Source: Dipetalonema caudispina (lineage: Eukaryota > Nematoda > Chromadorea > Rhabditida > Onchocercidae). Taken from it: a stretch of 64,000 bases of DNA. The translations under genes were made by a program, and so were the position numbers. Below, one piece after another: positions 12,744 through 25,454 of this stretch. Location: contig JABVXV010000011.1 of the NCBI GenBank assembly GCA_013365325.1, positions 521,155-585,154 of the forward strand, written 5' to 3'. The stretch's first letter is position 1; each line of letters starts with the position of its first letter. Under the pieces are notes generated by a model that was given only the letters and a program-made list of their open reading frames with translations, was not told the DNA's origin and did no database searches.

Positions 12744-12760
12744 GCTTCAAACGCTATGAA

Positions 12761-13839
12761 GTAAGTGTTTTCTTCCTTTCTTTCTTTTTTTTTTTTTTTT
12801 TAAATTCTGAGCAACAATTGCACAAAATGAGTGCTACCATCTATTTCTCTTCTATAAATGAGTAGTTTTCAATCTCCATTTGTAACGATGTATATAGTTA
12901 TCATTCTTGATGTTATCGACACTACTGCTAATACTGAGTATACTAAGCATTTCTTGTAGAAAACTGATGTACGAGATATCTTGTTGAAAAGTCGATGTGA
13001 AACTGATTGCTACTAAGCTTCCCAATTAACACAGATGAATAGTTTTAATTTTCACTTACACTTACCAAAGAAAATTCGCTACTGCCATTTTTCAATAGCC
13101 TTTAAAGCTGGTATAATGACCAGTAGTGAATCCGACAGGCAAATTTTTTCTGGGAGCTTATTCAACGAAAGCATTTTTGAAAGTATAGATAACCTGTGAC
13201 AAATTTTTGGAAACTTTTGTTTTCTTTATCAGAGCGGAATTCATGTGCTTTTCAGATACATCCACTGATTGCATTCTCCTATATATATATATATACAACA
13301 AATACAAGTTCACTTTCCAATAACCTCAAGTTTTACTTTTCAGGTATGATGTCAGCAAGCTACTCCTCCGCGAGAAATGTGCAGTTATAAGTAAACCTCG
13401 AAACTAGAGTGGACTGTACCAAATATCTTTCAGAATTTTAATAAATAAAAGTTTCATGCTTGTGATTACTTTTCAACATTATTTTTGTCATTTATAATCT
13501 GAATTCAATATTAATTTATGACGAGCCTTTCAGGAAAATGATGATATTTGAAAAATGTTCTTTGTCTGATAAACTTCGTCGTAATTATTTTTCACTTTTT
13601 CGACAGGCTTACTTGCCACAAGAACTACCATCACTTATCACATGAATGCTGTATTTTAAAGAAAATTAACTTTTTATTTAAATACATGATTCAGATAATG
13701 AACAGTAATTGTTTGTCGCATTAATGATGTTCTCAAGTGCACTTACTGTTGTTAACAAATCATGCATACTTAAAATCGCTTTATAAAGAAATCAACAAGT
13801 TGCTGATGTCTGTCAGCAATATGTCAATCTATAAAACTA
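12761..13839. other. No supported gene
   Basis: AT-rich with a T-run (about 12787-12800) and a short TA repeat near 13280-13294. A possible small exon after ttttcag at 13344 (ends before 13390) has no secure partner. Confidence 0.3.
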
Positions 13840-16211
13840 TTAACGTGTCATATTGTCGCCATTTTCGTACATTAATAATTCGTCAATCGTACGAACAGAA
13901 CTGCAATCAATCTTTTCAATCTTGACAGTCAAATCGCATTTTAGACTACCATTATGCGTTTTCAATGTCATAGGAAAAATGAATTGCATGCAGACCATGA
14001 CAAAAAAGCAAAAATTGAAAATAATCATCATTAACCTTTAGCGGTAACCGATTTTTCTTTGATAGCAAAAAACTAGTCTCTCGTAGTGTAAACAGAACTT
14101 ACAATCAGCGTAACATGCAACTTAAAGAAGCTCTAAAGTGTTGAAACTTTAAGACAGTTGAGGTGTTGGATTCAGAATATTGAAAGAAGAAAAATTTGTA
14201 GAATGAACTAAAAGGTTGCACTTGGTTTTTTGCGCAAAAATAAGCAAAGAGTAAAAAATTAATGACATGATGGATGTCCAGGGCAAGTCATGAGGGCTCC
14301 GCACTGATAAAATAAATGATATTAAAAGCAGAAATTTCAATTTTCCGCTACGTAATTATACGATAGCGGATGAGACGTTTCTTTTAAAATATTTCAGTAT
14401 ATATATAAAGTTAATTAATGGGAGCGGAAACAGAATGATAAAACTAAAGCTGAAATAACAAATTGATATTTGAAACCGCATTTATATCGCATTTATCTGC
14501 ATTTATCTTTCCATCCCACCAAACCTTTCATTTGATTTTGAAAATTCCCAACCATATGTTTGCACAAATCATGAACTTTTAAGATTGCAATGCCTTCGTT
14601 TTATTTTTCATTATCTTACTAAAAATAAAAGACATTTCATCAGACTAATCCTAAATTTTTAATTAAAAGAAAAACCCGAAACCAAATTAAATATCACAGA
14701 CTTTCAATTCTTTGAATTTCTGCTCTGCCATTAATGTATTAGTGTGGGTCTCGATTTCTGTGTCATCATCATGATCATCTTTAATTTCACGCTGTTCATT
14801 TGTTCACTTACTTTTAGTTGAAAAATTACAAACAGCTTAACAGAATAAATTCATTTCAGGCACCTTGTTCAGCTCATTGAAGATGAAAAAAGCAAGAGGA
14901 ATTAGTAAAGCTTGATAAATCTTTCAGAAAAGATTTGGGTCATTTTTTAACGAATACTTCGCGTAATCATTTTCCATTTTCCGTAACAAAATGTAGTTTA
15001 AAATTGCAAAAGAAGCCATTGAACATCATCAGTAGGACAAAAAAATCTATCCATTTCTCGGAAAATTTATAGGTTGAGAACTATTTGTCTTCTGAGGTGG
15101 CCAAGAACAGAATTAATAAACTGTAAAATTTTTAAGTTCAGGAAGGAAACAAAGAAACAAAAGGTCATACTAATTTAAGTATGCAATTCCTTCTAAACCA
15201 ATATCTGAGAAAAAATGCATGTACCATCAGCAACAAATTAGTAAATTAGAAGAACCTGCATAGTTTTTAAATCAAAAATACACTACTGATAAAGCTTTTA
15301 TCTATAATATTCAGTTACCGGATAACTGGATTGGTTAGATACTTAGCAGTCAGGAAAGAAACAAAAGGTCATATTGATTAGAGGAATGAAAAAACAGAAA
15401 AGGAAGAAACGTGCAGAACTTTTCAGAGAAACAATAAATTGAGGATTTACTTCTTTCCTATGCATCTAAAGCAGATTATAAAGCTTGAATTTCGAACTCC
15501 CTGCGAAACTTGTGATTAACAGTTGGATGATTCTGAAAAGTGGTTGCACTTTCACTTGAAATATGAGAATCGGAGAACGCGGAGGAAAGTTCAAAGTTTC
15601 CCACCAAACCGTAAATCTATAAGTGGTTATTCTGCTGTAAGTTCTAAAAGTTCAGACTACTTTTCGCAAAAAATTTAATTTCTGGGAATACTTATATCCA
15701 ATCATTTGCTGGACAATCGCATATATGCTCTAACTGGAAAAATTTAAAAAGGCAGAGGAAATATGCTTAACCTCTAATTACGTTGAAAAAGCAATTTTTT
15801 GGGGTTTCTGACTTGAGCACAAACAATAAAAATCCTAGATTCTAGACAGAATTGAGGAATTTTCGCCGATGAGATAGTGACGTTTGAAAGTTTCAAATTT
15901 ATAAGATACATGCAAGTGCTAAAGTCTTTCCATGACGATCTATCGGCATAACTTATCTTCCTTTTTCCTACGCAATTGCAAGCGTTTTGAGAACATAAAA
16001 ATTCGACAGGTCCATGAGAACAGGGTTTGCACCGTAACTCGAATAAATCCACTGCAGAAGATTGTTGCAACCTATTTAAAATAAATGGGAGAGGGAGTGA
16101 GAGCGCCAAGTACCATTTTGAAACAAGTATCGTTTTACTACTGAGAAGTGTTATTACCTCCTGAAATGTACCAGTTTTTCTTGATTTGGATTTCTTGGCT
16201 TTCGACTTCAT
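13840..16211 (-). other. Weak minus-strand coding segments
   Basis: Three segments look protein-like but do not make a secure gene. Exon 16211-16158 begins with ATG, encodes a basic N-terminus (MKSKAKKSKSRKTGTFQE) and ends in GAG|gtaata. Segment 14791-14687 follows cag, is in phase with it, is acidic (REIKDDHDDDTEIE) and ends in KFKELKVCDI plus stop. Together they would encode about 52 residues, basic then acidic, with a 1.37-kb intron. A third stretch, within 14031-13840, reads LKCDLTVKIEKIDC then SSVRTIDELLMYENG before a stop. No family is recognised. Confidence 0.25.
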
Positions 16212-17483
16212 TTTCGTCGTTCTTGGATCAATAAAGTAAAAACAGCATTAGAGGAATTTATACGATATATAACTTTTATTTGCTGTTACTGAGATATGGT
16301 GATAACAAGATCAAAAAAATATCAAAACGAATAAATTTTCTTTGCAAAGTATTGTTGCATTTTTAAAAAAACTAATTCAAAAGGGTAACAATCCCTGAAT
16401 GAGTAACGATCTTGATCGTTGTTTGCTGCTGCAAAAGTGTTTGAACTTACACAGTCAGAAGAAGTCAAAGACCATGGTGCGGATCTCTGTGATAATAAAA
16501 AATGAAAAGGGAAAGAGTTCCGATTTCAGGCTCTTGTTTGTCACAAATTTCAAGTAAGAAACAAAGACAAACAGAACTCACAACTATGGTACTTACTAAT
16601 GATTTGTACATTCACATACTTGAAATCCGTATTTTAGATAGGAAAAATCAAAAAATTAGTTGAAGTTCAAAATTTTTGAGTTCAACTGTTAAAATCCATC
16701 TGTAGTAACACTGTAAATTAAGATGAAAATCATCAGAAGAAAATTGAAAATCGAGGAACCGTGAATCGAGAAAAATAAGTCAGTGCAAATTAATGTTGTC
16801 CTCTCTTTCAGTGTTGCTTTGACTGATCAATGTTGATTTAAAAAATGACTTGCTGAGCTAATAATCCGTTTCTTCTGCCTGTTTCATCTTTGCTTCATCA
16901 TTTCGCTAATTTATTATACATTGTAAAAAACTGTCAAAGGGTTACTATTTTGCAATTATTTATCAAAATTTTCTTCAACTTCCCTACCTACTAGCTATTT
17001 ATTCACTTATCAAAGTTGTTAATTACTTTTAATGTTCATCTTAAATTTAAAAAATCTCATTAGAATGCATTAATTTCATAAATCTGCCTTTAATGAAAGT
17101 ATTTGTTTTGTCCTTCATCGTAGTAATTAACTAATTTTAGCTACGAGACATAAAAACAAAAGCACATTTCCAAACATACAACATATTTTTGTAGTTGTGA
17201 CCACTATTGCTATATGAACAGGTGTGGACTGTAGGAGTATGTTGGAGAAGTAACTGACCTTCAAACATCTACAGATCTCTCTTTCTCCTTTATCCAAATC
17301 ATACATTTGCAGAAAATCGACCGCTATTCTCTCGTATTTTCTTTATCTTACTGCATGACATACATCAATGTATCCATTCATAAAAACACATTGACGAATG
17401 AATGTCAGAAGAAGATACAAGGAACACATTTCTGGTACGGTTCAACTAATAATTGCGCTCCTCTCCAGTCAACTTATTCTCTG
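16212..17483. other. Intergenic region upstream of the first PTR gene
   Basis: No coding signal on either strand except possible 5' extension of the PTR gene. An acceptor-like ttgcag (about 17307-17312) is followed by an open frame with in-frame ATGs at 17355 and 17484, so the PTR N-terminus could start earlier than annotated. Confidence 0.4.
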
Positions 17484-20400
17484 ATGATCATCGAACTTCA
17501 CAGCAAATTTTTTTCGAAATTAAGTTCTCTGATTGCGCGCGAACCAATCATTTTAGCGGCAACATGTGTTATGGTACGTTTTCCAACAATCACATCAGAT
17601 AAGAAATAAATTATAGCCTTTGTTGTTGACAGACACATTTACTGATCTTTTGAATGCCTCGCAGAGGATACTATTTTAATGTATCAAGCGTTTACTGTGT
17701 GCTTACAACGATTATTTCTCGTAATTCAAAAAGTAAGAAAATTATCGTCACGAACTTTAAAAGTATTCAGTCGTCAACTGATTCTTACAAACAGCTCTAG
17801 AAACTTCACCTTGTAGAAGTTTTCATGAAAATCTGAATATCGGCATTAATTCTATCTAAAAATAGCCTTCTCGGACTATGTTGACTCTCGAAATTAAAAG
17901 ATTGAATCCATTCCAGTTTTCTAATGACAGAGAACAAACGTTCTTCTTGTTCAATTTGTCTTCCAACCAAAATTGAATTTTATCGCATCTTTAAATTCAA
18001 TAAGGCTTCATTTTGAAATTTCTTCGTTACAGTATTTATCTTTTAACACCATCTCTTTGTGAACTTCAAGTTCTAGTCCTACTGCTTCTTATCAAAAAAA
18101 AAAAAAAAAAAAAAAAATCATTCAACATTTCACCTTAATTAGTCATTCAAATAAAGTGGTTGTATTGTCGAAACTGAAATTGAAATAAATGTACTGTTGA
18201 AAAAAGATTGAAGATTGAAGACAAATACTCTAATTAATAAGTGCCATGGAAGGAGCAAAAATTCTGACTGACCTGACAAGTCACTTAAAGTGGCACTTTT
18301 TTCTCAAGTATTTTGAAAATACCAATCAATTATGCTTTAAGCTACTGCACATGTCAGATTGATCTCATTATTAAAACTTACCAAGATCGTTTAGGTTTCC
18401 AGCGCTTTAAGTGTGACGATATGACGAATTTAGCCATGACTTGATGTGTCCTAAGCTAGCTGTTCCCACTTTTTTTACTCGTTTCATTCTACCTTTGTCA
18501 TATAAGTGATCAATTTATCGAAGATCTCGTTTAGGTTGTATTAGGTCGTTGGCTGCTCTTTTGACGAAGAGTTTTGTTTTTGGTAAGACGGAATATGATA
18601 GGCATTATCCTTCATTTGCCCCCTATCAAGAAGAATTGTTGTTTTTCAACTTCATCCTACGATTACGACTCATTTCTGTAGTGTTGATACGGTTCTTTTG
18701 AGTCTCCTTTTTCAGGAAAAAGTGTTATAAAATTTGAGCTATTCGAAAATCTTTATTACTATGAATGAAAATCATGGTTTACATTTAGGCGCATATTATC
18801 GTTCTTCTAGCTTAATGATATCTATCTGGGCAATGCCATTCAACATGCCAACATTTTGCATCATTTTCAAGTTTATTTTTTTGAGATCATTTCTTGAAAC
18901 ATTTCATTGTTTTTACGAGAATTATTGCCAATAAATACTACTCATCCACGAAAAGCAAACAGCTGAGCTATACTGCACCGATATTCATGCTGTCGCTTTA
19001 ATTCACTTTGTGGAATGCTATCCATTCGTGATAAACATAAGGAACAGAGGATTTTTTACTTTATTTTTCTCTCGATCTAGATGCAAATATCCTTTTTACA
19101 GCCTGTTTTCCCTTTTATAATCTTTTAAGATACAAGGTATAAACACAGTGATATAAAAGGTTTTTTGATTGTTGATGAAGAGGACACAGAAAGAGAAACT
19201 GAGAAAGAGATCAAAGAAAAAAAAGCAATCAAATTGAAGAAACACCAAACTTTTGAAAGACCCTGACTTCTGGATTCGCTTGCTTCTCTTTCTTTGTCTC
19301 ATACTACCTTTATTTTTATTATACAAAATATAAATAATTTCAGGTGGCACTAGCGGTGTGTACCGCAAATTTCTATGCGGAGTTCAAAAATGATTTCCGC
19401 ACAGACTTTTCTACTCCATTGTCAAAATCATGGTCAGAGAGGGAATATTATCGAAGATTTTATAACTTGACGTCCGATCCATATACGGTTATCCTCACTT
19501 ATTCATTATTATTATTAGAAGAGCTTGCCTCCTCCACTTGTCTGTTGCTAACTTTTCTAATATTAGAATAAAGGATCATATGCGAAAAATAATCGCAAGG
19601 AAATCTATATTTACATAAATTCAGATAGTACTTTTTGGTGAAAGCGTCGACGGTGGTTCCATGCTACGACCTGATAAGTTTATTGCTATGGAACAAGAAG
19701 CAGAACGAGGATTACGTATGCATTTAGTTGGTGAAGAATTTCGGAATAGAACACTTGGCTCTTATGTATACCTTTCTTCAAAACCGTTTTATGAAGCTAT
19801 TTCGGTTAGTATTTCAACGATAGGTACTAAATATCTTTAGTATAATCTACCATTCGTTTGAAGACAATATTTCTTTCTTAGTTACTTTGGAGCTTTAGAT
19901 TTCAAAGTTATTAATCAACTTAGTTTCATTCATGTTTGCTGAAGTTAAAAAGTAAAAAAATAGGAATATTACAGCCGGTTACAAATACCTTATTCAACGA
20001 GGCCAATTTCAGGAAGCGATCAAAATTCAATCAAATGAAAATGCAGTGCTTGGATATCCAAAGATGAATCTTTATGGTATCAACTTCACAACCAGGAACG
20101 TCTTTCGGCGTTATAGTAATGGTTTTGTTGGCATGCTGGTATACTTCTTCATATTTGTCGATCATCAGGATGTTGTTTCAAGTATAAAACGAACTGAAGT
20201 TGAATGGAGCAATAAGCTTAAGGTCTTGTTCGACTGGGCGCAAAAGAAGTGAATTACTAAATGAGACAAAACAGAAAATAAAGTCTAAGGATATAATTAT
20301 AACTAAGATATGGAAAATTAAAAAATTTCCGAAATATTTGAAATAATATGCTCTAACGATTGAAATTTATTCTCAATAATTTATGCTGACAAATAAATGC

Positions 20401-23400
20401 TGAATTAAATACAGAGCTAACTGAAATGAATTTTTTTGTTTTCCTGACCACTGTAATTTTTAGCAGTCAAGTGAATCAGGTGTTCGTTTTCAATTATTTG
20501 GTGACGAAATTGTAAATAATGAAATATTTATGGGTTCAGTTGGTTCACTGCCCTATTTCCTCATTGGTTCACTTGCAATGGTTATCTTCATATTTTTATC
20601 AGTTCTCCACTATAATCAGGTTAGTCTTAACTAAATTCTAATTTTAATCTTACTTTCAAGAATGAAAAGCGAACTAGACAGTAAGTTGAAAATAACTGCC
20701 AGAAATTCAGCTCGAAACTTTTTGCCAAAATAATGAAGGCACTGCATTAGGCTGTTACTGACAGTTATGATGGTATTTGAATCTTGCTTGTTAATATGGT
20801 AATAATTTCGCTTTATTACTTTGATTATATCAAATTATTTCTGGAAGCTGACAACCATTGGTATTTTTAATTGAAGTCGAAATTATTGGGATTGTTTCAA
20901 ATAACTCATCGATTACAATTTCAGACATTTTTGCAAGCGGTTTTTTTGACGCTATGGACTACATTTTGTCCATGCCTGGCTGGCTTAACATCAGTTGCTG
21001 TATTTTCACTCCTAGGCCGCACATTGAATTCATCCATGTTGGCTATTGATCTTTCAAATCTACTATTAATGAGCAAATCATTACTAATTTTCCAACTAAG
21101 TTATTTTTCAATCAGTGCATGTATTGATTAAAATTTGATACAGACAGTTTATGGCATCCAAATTTTTGGCCTAAACGTTTTTTAACTGTAAGTATTTACA
21201 TAACTATAAATTTATGTCACTTACTCTTTCTTTATTAATTTCGTGCTGAATGCTTTTAATGGCAGAATTTCATTTGAAATTTAGAATGTTTATTTTAGGC
21301 TTATCACACCATTCCTGGTATTGGCTGTTGGCGTAGATGATGCATTTCTAGTACTACACAAATGGTTTACATCTGTTGAATTAGATCCCTCATCTCGCTT
21401 AACTTCAGCCCTTGTAGAAATTGGTCCATCTATGACCCTTACATCAGTTACAAATATCTGTGCCTTTATGGTGAGTGCTAAATTTATTCAATTACTTGTT
21501 GAGAATTAAAAATGTGTCGTCAGTTGAAATATAGTAGTTCCAATGAACGCATACTACAGGTTGGCAGTTTTCTTTCACCATATGCAATTCGAGAATTTTG
21601 CTATTGCTCTGCTCTGGCACTTACGCTTGACTGGATATTTCAAATTTTAGTCTTTACTCCTGCACTACTGAAAATTTACTCTTGTTCATTCAACGTTTCA
21701 AGGAAAAGCAACAAAAGGTTTGTTCTTCAGAAATCACTAGAAGAGAACCAGTATAAAATAAAGCAAAATTAGTTAAAATATCTTATCAAAATTTATTTCA
21801 TGAGCAATTCCATAATAGTGGATCACGCAGTTCGTTATTTTCAGGCCCAAGATATCTTTCAAAAGTTACTGCGAATTTTTAATGCATCCTGCCACCAGAA
21901 TCATTTTATTGTGTATTCTTATCCCCTTTTGGATCTGTAGTGTATATTTTGCGCTTCGAATGGAAGAAAATTTTACACCACAAAAAACATTCCGATCCGA
22001 TTCTTTCCTCACTGATTCGTTGCCAACTCTTGAAAGTGTATGCAATTCAGATCGAAGTCCAACGATATTTATATCCAGAAGCTTCAAAAACAAAATGATA
22101 AAACATCTAGTTTGACTTAAGTTTATTCTAAAAGAAAAAGAAAGCACAGTATGCATAATAAACCAATATCCGTTTCATTCTGCTCACTAAGAAATAAAGT
22201 GAACCTAGAAAGCACAAAATATATTAGTCTTGTTTTCAACAAAATGTCATTATATTGAAATGGAATAATTCTCTTATAATTCCATCTATTTTACTATTCT
22301 TGTTTTAAACATAAACGAAATGAAAATTTCAGGCCTTTATGGAGCATGAACTCTTTCCTGTCTTTATGAAATACATTCCAGACAGGACAACAGAATTATT
22401 AGATATTGTGGCACATGTACATGATCTTGACTGCTTATGTCCAAATTACAAAACTTGGATTGAAGAATACGCTGCTTTATATGGTCACACAAATGGCACT
22501 ACTGAAAAGTTCTTTAGAAATATAATGAAATATTTGGATTACAATCCCGAATTGGCAAAAAATTTAGTTCTGCGATTCGATAGGTTCTTGAAGATTTTAT
22601 TTGTTCACTTTCTGTATTTAGAAAAAGGAAGGAATTATCAGCATCACTGATGTGTTTTTAAAAAAGTCGAAAATTTTCATTCATCAGAAAAACAGAATAC
22701 TGTTGAGCAACAGAAATTTTTTTGTCACAGCATTTTAAAGAATTTACATTAGATTATGATATGGGACAAATTAATTTTATTGTAACAAAGTGTTTATTTT
22801 GTCTAGAAATACTGCGACAAAGGTTTCTGTTGCAAGACGGTATCATTCTCTTTTTACACACTATAATCGTAAGTCAAAAATTGGAAGATGAAAGTGATTA
22901 GTGAAAATTTTTAGCAGTGGAATTGTAAGAGTTGACAAGATATCCTTTGACTTGTGCATCCATGGATATGGTAGTTGGCGTGATCGAGCTTTTATTCATG
23001 AGCAGATCCGGAAAAAGATGCCTGAAGAAATGCTGGTATACGATTACGACTGCACTTTATTTGATATCATATTGACAGCTCGAGAAACGATGCTTCAATC
23101 ATGTGTCATAACATTCATCTCCATGCTTATCCTTTGCACACTGTTCATTCCAAGCGTTCGAGCTACTGCATTTGTCCTGCTCTCCATGATTTCAGTCACT
23201 ACGGGTCTGCTACATTTTCATAAATTACTGAAAAAATTCTTTCATTTTCATTATCTTCAAGTTATTTGACGTAGTAAGTGGTCCAACGAAGAAGTAAGTG
23301 TGGTGGTGAGGGAGAAGGATGGAAGAGGTTCGTGTTATTGACAGTTTAGATCTGCCACTATAGATTGCATTTCTGGTTCAGAAGTAATTTCATAATAATG

Positions 23401-24095
23401 TGTATTTCGAGGCAGGTGTCCGAATTATCCTCATCTTGTTAAGTAATCCTCTTGCTGAAACTTTAGTTTCTAATGAAACACTTTTGTTCCGACAACGGAT
23501 ATGTGTTGTGCAAAGTTGTTCTTTCTGAGGTCATTTTAGTTTAATATGTAATGATTGTGCAGTATTTACAGGAATAGTGGGTGGTTTAAGTGCTTGGGGT
23601 GCTGATATGGATATCATTGTAACCATCAGCGTTGTGATGGCAATTGGCTTGACAATTGATTATGGGGCACATATAAATTATCACTATTTTGTGATGAATG
23701 CAACCTTGCCTCCCATAGATCGAATGTCGTCTTCGCTAGAAGCTATCACTTATGCCACCATTCAGGTAAAATACATTTTGGTAGAATTTCCTTTCAACTG
23801 CCATTATTCTATTCATATGTTTAACAGGTTACATTTTCTGATTACCATTTCAACACTTTTAAGATGAATGTTTTGAACAAAATCATCTGCCTGAAAAAGA
23901 ATTCAATCTTTTTAAATTTTGGATATATTTTTTGCATAATTTCAGGCAGCAATAACTACATTTATATGCGTTTTGCCTCTTTACTTTTATAACGTTTACA
24001 TGTATGTCACATTCGCCGAAACGATCATACTATGTGCAATACTTGGCTTTCTACATACTGTTGTTGTTATACCTTTTTTGTTGTTGTTCTTCTGA
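17484..24095 (+). CDS. Patched-related (PTR/RND, sterol-sensing) membrane protein A, 13 exons, about 766 aa
   Basis: Exons: 17484-17573, 19344-19487, 19625-19804, 20013-20222, 20464-20619, 20925-21037, 21299-21470, 21560-21717, 21845-22037, 22333-22583, 22915-23204, 23572-23765 and 23946-24095; all junctions are GT-AG and phase-compatible. TM1 spans exons 1-2. The first large extracellular loop (FRTDF motif, then ILFGESVDGGSML and MNLYGINF) fills exons 2-5. The sterol-sensing TM2-6 bundle lies in exons 5-8, with the RND acidic motif LAVGVDDAFLVLH at about residue 310. A second extracellular loop (MEENFTPQKTF onward; WRDRAF) follows, then TM8-12 with the second acidic motif AIGLTIDYG near residue 675. 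It ends directly after the last span (VIPFLLLFF). Members of this family act at the plasma membrane or cuticle-facing membranes in moulting, osmotic barrier and lipid transport; the substrate here is unknown. It is somewhat shorter than many PTRs. The start could be ATG 17355, and the first intron is long (1.77 kb). Confidence 0.88.
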
Positions 24096-24477
24096 ATTTG
24101 ATTCTTAGTGTATTTTGTAAAAATTATTATTACATTTCACTATAGAACTGTATTCATTCATTATTTCGATGTTCCCAATGTTTTGTTTTGTTGACTCGTG
24201 CTAATTTATAGATTACTGATTGGTGATTACATTACATCCAGAAAATCTAAGATTAATGAAAATGGTCTCAAATATTTTTGAAAGTATCGAAATGCTGTAT
24301 CAAAATTAGTTTTAGTCACTAATTTGAAAAATATGAGGAATTAAATCCAATCATGCAGGAACGTTTTGCATTAACACATAAGTTAATATGAAATTAAAAA
24401 ACAAATGGATTTGAAATTCTATTATCTTATCAAATGTAAGGGATAAAAAAAAATATAAATTTGATAAGAATGAATAA

Positions 24478-24925
24478 ATGATAAATGTGATTGAAATAGT
24501 TCACGAATTAGAAATGAGCAAAATTGCAACTCAAGAACTAATAAAGAAATACACAATCGAAGAAGATAATGCGTTGGAAAAATTGAATATTACTCTCAAT
24601 CTCTTACAACTGGTAGGCGCTATACATTTAACTGAATAGGGAAGGCAGGTGGTATTCAGAAGTACCGTCTTTTACGTTAGAAATCCGCTCGAAGTCGATG
24701 TACCAGCTCTCGTACACAACGTCTGTTGTGCTTTTTCCAAATCATTTTTTGAGTATTTCAGCGGGAATCAGATCACCGAATGATACTATCTACTGCCATA
24801 CATGTTCCAAACGATTACCACGGGTATTCGCTAATGCAGTCATTTGTTTTCTACTCCTTTTTGTCTTGTGCTATTTCGTTATTGAAATATATCAAGAATA
24901 TCTAATTTGGGTTTTTAATCCTTGA
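24478..24925 (+). CDS. Small single-span membrane protein, 3 exons, 112 aa, unknown function
   Basis: Exons 24478-24612, 24681-24720 and 24762-24925 join in phase (CTG|gtaggc to ttag; CAAC|gtctgt to tttcag) through introns of 68 and 41 bases. The ATG at 24478 is preceded immediately by an in-frame TAA, and TGA ends at 24925. Residues 1-45 are acidic and helical (ELIKKYTIEEDNALEKLN), followed by a Ser/Arg-rich stretch (KSARSRCTSSRTQ). Then comes a CHTC motif with basic residues and a hydrophobic span of about 20 residues (VFANAVICFLLLFVLCYFV), and a short aromatic tail. No signal peptide is seen, so it may be tail-anchored or type II. It sits in the 1.4-kb gap between the two PTR genes on the same strand. 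I do not recognise the family. The consistent phases and open composition support it, but the tiny introns and short length leave doubt. Confidence 0.5.
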
Positions 24926-25454
24926 ATGGTTGATTTTTATTGAAATTCTTTTTAATTGTATAAATATTACATTTACATAAAGAAGATTTTGTAGAATATG
25001 CCGTACGTCATAAATGAAAGAACATCGTGTCGGTGAATATTAGTTTTCAAATTGACTTAGTAATAATGATAAGAATGTGTAAATAATTTTTGGGTTTTTA
25101 CTTGACAATTGATGAATTATATATAGGGCTTTCTTTTTCAAATCATTTTACTATAAATGAGTGAGATCGTATGATAAATCAGAAGTACTTGTTTTTCATG
25201 AATTCGAGAAGAGACGACTAATTATAAACGAAAACTACTGATAATAGTAAGAATTGAATGCTATCAGAATCAGTGAAGTTACTAATTTTTATAATTCTAA
25301 TTATAATGTGTGATTCACTGGATTTCGCTTTTTTGAACAGAATCATAATCACACACAATTTCTGCCTTTATTGTGGAGGTGGATTTGAGAAGTTAGCGAA
25401 TAAGTAAGCCTGAGCCAAAGAGAACTCCTGAAATTTTTCTGAAAGAAGCTAAGA
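24926..25454. other. Intergenic spacer before PTR gene B
   Basis: No coding signal seen; AT-rich. It presumably contains the promoter of the downstream PTR gene, but no motif can be named. Confidence 0.4.

Noticed and set aside
21144..21187. Possible 44-nt exon in PTR gene A (acceptor gatacag, donor ACTgtaagt)
   Set aside because: In the only phase that would fit it contains a stop, and the flanking exons join directly (CCAT|gttggc to tttag) as in gene B.
22038..22109. Extension of PTR A exon 9 by 24 codons to a later donor
   Set aside because: The earlier donor (GAAAGT|gtatgc) aligns with PTR B and with the usual family spacing; the extension has no family resemblance.
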